NCBI GenBank assembly: GCA_013151555.1
Contig: JAADIA010000090.1
Coordinates: forward strand, 1-8,677
Length of the DNA stretch: 8,677 bases
DNA from: Nitrospirota bacterium
GTDB taxonomy: Bacteria > NPL-UPA2 > JAADIA01
Direction of reading: 5' to 3'
Positions 6,771 to 8,677 of this stretch are shown in pieces; position 1 is the stretch's first letter; each line of letters opens with the position of its first letter. Under the pieces are notes generated by a model. That model saw only the letters and a program-made list of their open reading frames with translations. It made no database searches and had not been told where the DNA came from. Made by a program: the position numbers and the translations under genes.

Positions 6771-6834
6771 AGCAGAAGACAGAAGACAGAAGACAGAAAA
6801 ATATAACGGCGGATATTTGCCGTCTGTCCTCTGA
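6771..6834. repeat. CAGAAGA word repeat with facing complement and small hairpin
   Basis: The 83-base lolC/E-lolD gap holds CAGAAGA repeated in tandem (about 6773-6796) and, after an AT-rich stretch, a partial reverse complement (about 6822-6834, matching 11 of 13). In the centre ACGGC (6806-6810) and GCCGT (6819-6823) form a five-pair hairpin with an eight-base loop, directly flanked by CTGTC (6824-6828), which can pair with GACAG (6792-6796). No T-run follows, so it does not look like a terminator. It separates two genes whose products act in one complex. Confidence 0.65.
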
Positions 6835-6842
6835 TGAGTTTG

Positions 6843-6847
6843 AAGGA
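6843..6847 (+). promoter_or_regulatory. Ribosome binding site deciding the GTG start of lolD
   Basis: AAGGA lies five bases before GTG at 6853. An in-frame TGA at 6841-6843 rules out any earlier start, and the nearby ATG at 6834-6836 is in another frame. Confidence 0.7.
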
Positions 6848-6852
6848 AAAAG

Positions 6853-7557
6853 GTGAGAGAAATTCTGAAAGCTAAAGATATCTGTAAGAGTTATTTCGAG
6901 GCAGGACGAGAGTTGACGGTCCTAAAAGGTCTTAACTTAGAAGTGAATAAGGGAGAGATCGTCTTTGTGGTGGGACATTCCGGAGTAGGGAAGAGTACTC
7001 TCCTGCACTTGTTAGGAGCTCTGGAGAAACCTACGGCCGGGGAATCCTATCTGAATGGAGTAAATCTTTATAAGTTGAAGGAGCAAGAGAGAGCTAAGCT
7101 GCGTAATGAAAAGGTCGGGTTTGTCTTTCAGTTCTATCATCTTCTCCCGGAATTCACTGCCTGGGAGAATGTGATGATGCCGGCGTTGATAACTATCAAC
7201 AACCCGGATCGGGCCGGTCAGAAGACCGCTGTTATTAAAGAAAAGGCTATTAAGATGTTAGAAGAAGTCGGGTTGGGAGAAAGAGTAAATCATCGACCGA
7301 GTCAGCTTTCCGGAGGAGAGGAACAACGAGTAGCTATTGCTCGAGCTTTGATAAACGACCCGGAGATAGTCTTTGCTGATGAGCCGACAGGGAACCTGGA
7401 TACGGAAAACAGCCGTTCGATAATGCAGCTTATCAGGGGATTAAACCGGAGGAGGAAGCAGACTTTCGTCATCGCTACTCATCAGGAAAAATTAGGAGAA
7501 AGCGGCGACCGGATGATAAGGATTGTAGATGGGAAAGCTATAGAGGAGGGTAAATAA
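6853..7557 (+). CDS. lolD: LolD-type ABC transporter ATPase
   Basis: Cytoplasmic ATPase that powers lipoprotein release by the LolC/E permease encoded just upstream. All ABC motifs are in place over 234 residues: Walker [10 protein letters not shown] (41-49), Q-loop Q93 in [21 protein letters not shown], signature LSGGE (152-156) followed by [10 protein letters not shown], Walker B IVFADE (172-177) with EPTGNLD, and the switch histidine H210 in [20 protein letters not shown] and the [11 protein letters not shown] stretch resemble E. coli LolD (FHHLLPDFTALENV, NHRPSELSGGE) more than MacB or FtsE. Length is typical. The start is GTG. The stop is followed one base later by the ilvE TTG, and the ilvE ribosome binding site lies inside the last lolD codons, so the two genes are very probably co-transcribed. 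Assignment to LolD is firm because of the neighbour; lolA and lolB are not in the window. Confidence 0.95.
   Translation: MREILKAKDICKSYFEAGRELTVLKGLNLEVNKGEIVFVVGHSGVGKSTLLHLLGALEKPTAGESYLNGVNLYKLKEQERAKLRNEKVGFVFQFYHLLPEFTAWENVMMPALITINNPDRAGQKTAVIKEKAIKMLEEVGLGERVNHRPSQLSGGEEQRVAIARALINDPEIVFADEPTGNLDTENSRSIMQLIRGLNRRRKQTFVIATHQEKLGESGDRMIRIVDGKAIEEGK
7543..7550 (+). promoter_or_regulatory. Strong ribosome binding site of ilvE inside lolD
   Basis: GAGGAGGG lies eight bases before TTG at 7559 and inside the last codons of lolD. It favours TTG over the ATG at 7571, which would be 20 bases away. It also suggests translational coupling of ilvE to lolD. Confidence 0.8.
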
Positions 7558-7558
7558 T

Positions 7559-8431
7559 TTGCAGATTTATATGGATGGTGAGTTTGTTCCCAAGGAGGAG
7601 GCGAAGATATCCGTTTTCGATCACGGGCTTCTCTACGGAGACGGGGTCTTTGAAGGCATTCGTTGCTATGCGGGGAAGGTCTTCAGATTAACTGAGCATC
7701 TTGACCGGTTATATGAGTCGGCTAAAACGATAATGCTGCAAATCTCTCTCAGCCATCAGGAGATGCAGAAGGCAGTTTTAAATACCCTGCGCGCAAATAA
7801 ACTTAAGGATGCTTATATCAGGTTGGTAATCACCCGGGGGGAGGGGGACCTGGGATTGGATCCGGGGAAATGCAAAAAATCCCGGGTAATCATCATCGCC
7901 GATAAGATTGCTCTTTATCCCCGGGAATTGTATGAGCGGGGTCTGGAAATAATTACCGTACCTACCCGGAGTATTCCGGCTGAATCTCTCAACCCTCAGG
8001 TAAAGTCATTGAACTATCTCAGCAATATCCTCGCTAAGATAGAAGCGATAAATGAAGGAGCTGCAGAGGCATTGATGTTGAACACCGAGGGTTATGCCAC
8101 TGAATGCAGTGGAGATAATATCTTTATCTTTAAGCGGGGAAGGCTTCTTACTCCTCCTACCTATCTGGGGGCGCTTGAGGGAATCACCCGCAATATAATC
8201 ATGGATTTGGCCAAGGAACTTGGCCTGGAAGTAGGGGAAGGAATCTTTACCCGGCATGAGCTTTATAATGCTGAGGAGTGTTTCCTTACCGGAACCGCAG
8301 CGGAGATCATTCCCGTGGTGAAAGCAGATAAGCGAATTATCGGGTCCGGGAAACCCGGGGAGGTTACCCGGAAACTCCGTGAGGCATTTACGAAGTTGAC
8401 GGCCAGGGAAGGAACACCCATTACAAGTTAG
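7559..8431 (+). CDS. ilvE: Branched-chain amino acid aminotransferase
   Basis: A fold-type IV PLP enzyme that transfers the amino group between glutamate and the keto acids of leucine, isoleucine and valine. Over 290 residues it shows FDHGLLYGDGVFEGIR (20-35), RLVITRGEGDLGLDP (88-102), the Schiff-base lysine K149 in NPQVKSLNYL, TECSGDNIFI (181-190), LEGITR (206-211) and the cofactor phosphate loop GTAAEI (245-250). The sequence closely follows the compact archaeal/thermophile type of BCAT such as that of Methanocaldococcus. D-amino acid transaminase and aminodeoxychorismate lyase share the fold, but EGIR with the CYAG segment and GDLGLDP favour BCAT. The TTG start is set by GAGGAGGG inside lolD and gives MQIYMDGEFV, the usual N-terminus. 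One base separates it from lolD. Its place in a Lol operon is not functionally obvious; other ilv genes are absent from the window. Confidence 0.92.
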   Translation: MQIYMDGEFVPKEEAKISVFDHGLLYGDGVFEGIRCYAGKVFRLTEHLDRLYESAKTIMLQISLSHQEMQKAVLNTLRANKLKDAYIRLVITRGEGDLGLDPGKCKKSRVIIIADKIALYPRELYERGLEIITVPTRSIPAESLNPQVKSLNYLSNILAKIEAINEGAAEALMLNTEGYATECSGDNIFIFKRGRLLTPPTYLGALEGITRNIIMDLAKELGLEVGEGIFTRHELYNAEECFLTGTAAEIIPVVKADKRIIGSGKPGEVTRKLREAFTKLTAREGTPITS

Positions 8432-8441
8432 CTCCCTACGG

Positions 8442-8575
8442 TTGCAAACTTGAATTTTAAATTGAAGGTTGTAAATTGAAGATTTTAAAATGGAAAGCAT
8501 GAATTTTGGTTTCTTGGGTTTTGATTGTATTTTTTAAATTTGCAATTTAAAATTTCCAATCTTCAATTTCCAATT
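8442..8575. repeat. AT-rich inverted array of AAATTGAAGATT-type words
   Basis: The 162-base gap after ilvE is filled with variants of AATTGAA and TTTTAAA words. AAATTGAAGATT at 8473-8484 pairs perfectly over 12 bases with AATCTTCAATTT at 8558-8569. Further copies on each side (about 8452-8467 and 8536-8555) extend the homology imperfectly. The loop is about 73 bases. The arrangement parallels the other spacer arrays but uses a different word. I see no convincing promoter or classical terminator here, although a long stem of this kind might slow or end transcription. Confidence 0.75.
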
Positions 8576-8593
8576 ACGAGCGGGGCGAGTCAG

Positions 8594-8677
8594 ATGCTTT
8601 GTGAGATATGTAATAAAAAAGAGGCTACGGTTCATTATACTGAGATAATCAGTGACGAGATGACGGAAATGCACCTC
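8594..8677 (+). CDS. McsA-like zinc-finger protein, N-terminal fragment
   Basis: From ATG at 8594 the frame stays open for 28 codons to the window edge: a CEIC zinc pair (C3, C6), then KKEATVHYTEI and DEMTEMHL. This matches the start of McsA-type proteins (CxxC, A-T-V-H-x-T-E-I, then a hydrophilic stretch before the next cysteine pair), which carry UvrB/UvrC motifs further on and activate the protein arginine kinase McsB, often next to mcsB and clpC. Only the N-terminal finger is visible, so the UvrB/C motif and the neighbours cannot be confirmed. The ribosome binding site is weak (GGGGCGAG, four bases before the ATG). Confidence 0.65.
   Translation, partial: MLCEICNKKEATVHYTEIISDEMTEMHL

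Noticed and set aside
8006-8500. 164-codon minus-strand open frame overlapping the end of ilvE
   Set aside because: It is the antisense shadow of a well-supported ilvE and starts inside the AT-rich repeat; no family pattern is visible.

Overview
The window looks like a chromosomal segment of an uncultivated diderm bacterium of moderate GC content. The LolC/E and LolD genes imply lipoprotein export across a periplasm, so an outer membrane is likely. The start of an McsA-like zinc protein at the right edge, an EF-G paralogue of the fusA2 type and word-repeat hairpins in the spacers would fit candidate phyla such as Omnitrophota or Aerophobota. That placement is a guess; nothing in the window proves a taxon.

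Layout. Left block, minus strand, transcribed right to left: an EF-G-like GTPase (3608 to 1530), then yebC (1343 to 600), then ruvC (461, running off the left edge). A regulatory gap follows, with a minus-strand promoter near 3649-3677 for the EF-G-like gene and a near-consensus plus-strand promoter at 3791-3819 facing right. Between that promoter and lysS lie about 330 bases with no intact gene. I read part of them as the remains of an XRE/HTH regulator gene, and the same bases can form an H-type pseudoknot. Right block, plus strand: lysS (4152-5588), lolC/E (5585-6769, overlapping lysS by an ATGA), lolD (6853-7557), ilvE (7559-8431) and the first 28 codons of an mcsA-like gene (8594 to the edge).

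Functions. The left block combines translation (EF-G paralogue, YebC) with Holliday junction resolution (RuvC); yebC beside ruvC is a common bacterial pairing. The right block charges tRNA-Lys, releases lipoproteins from the inner membrane (LolC/E with LolD), and makes branched-chain amino acids (IlvE). It may continue into protein quality control of the McsA/McsB/ClpC kind outside the window. Three genes in a row (lysS, lolD, ilvE) probably use TTG or GTG starts.

The most unusual feature is non-coding. All four spacers longer than about 80 bases, other than the central regulatory gap, carry short repeated words laid out as an inverted repeat, and each spacer uses a different word family. I see no complete new multi-gene defence or mobile system. 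The candidates for something undescribed are these spacer arrays and the long lysS leader.
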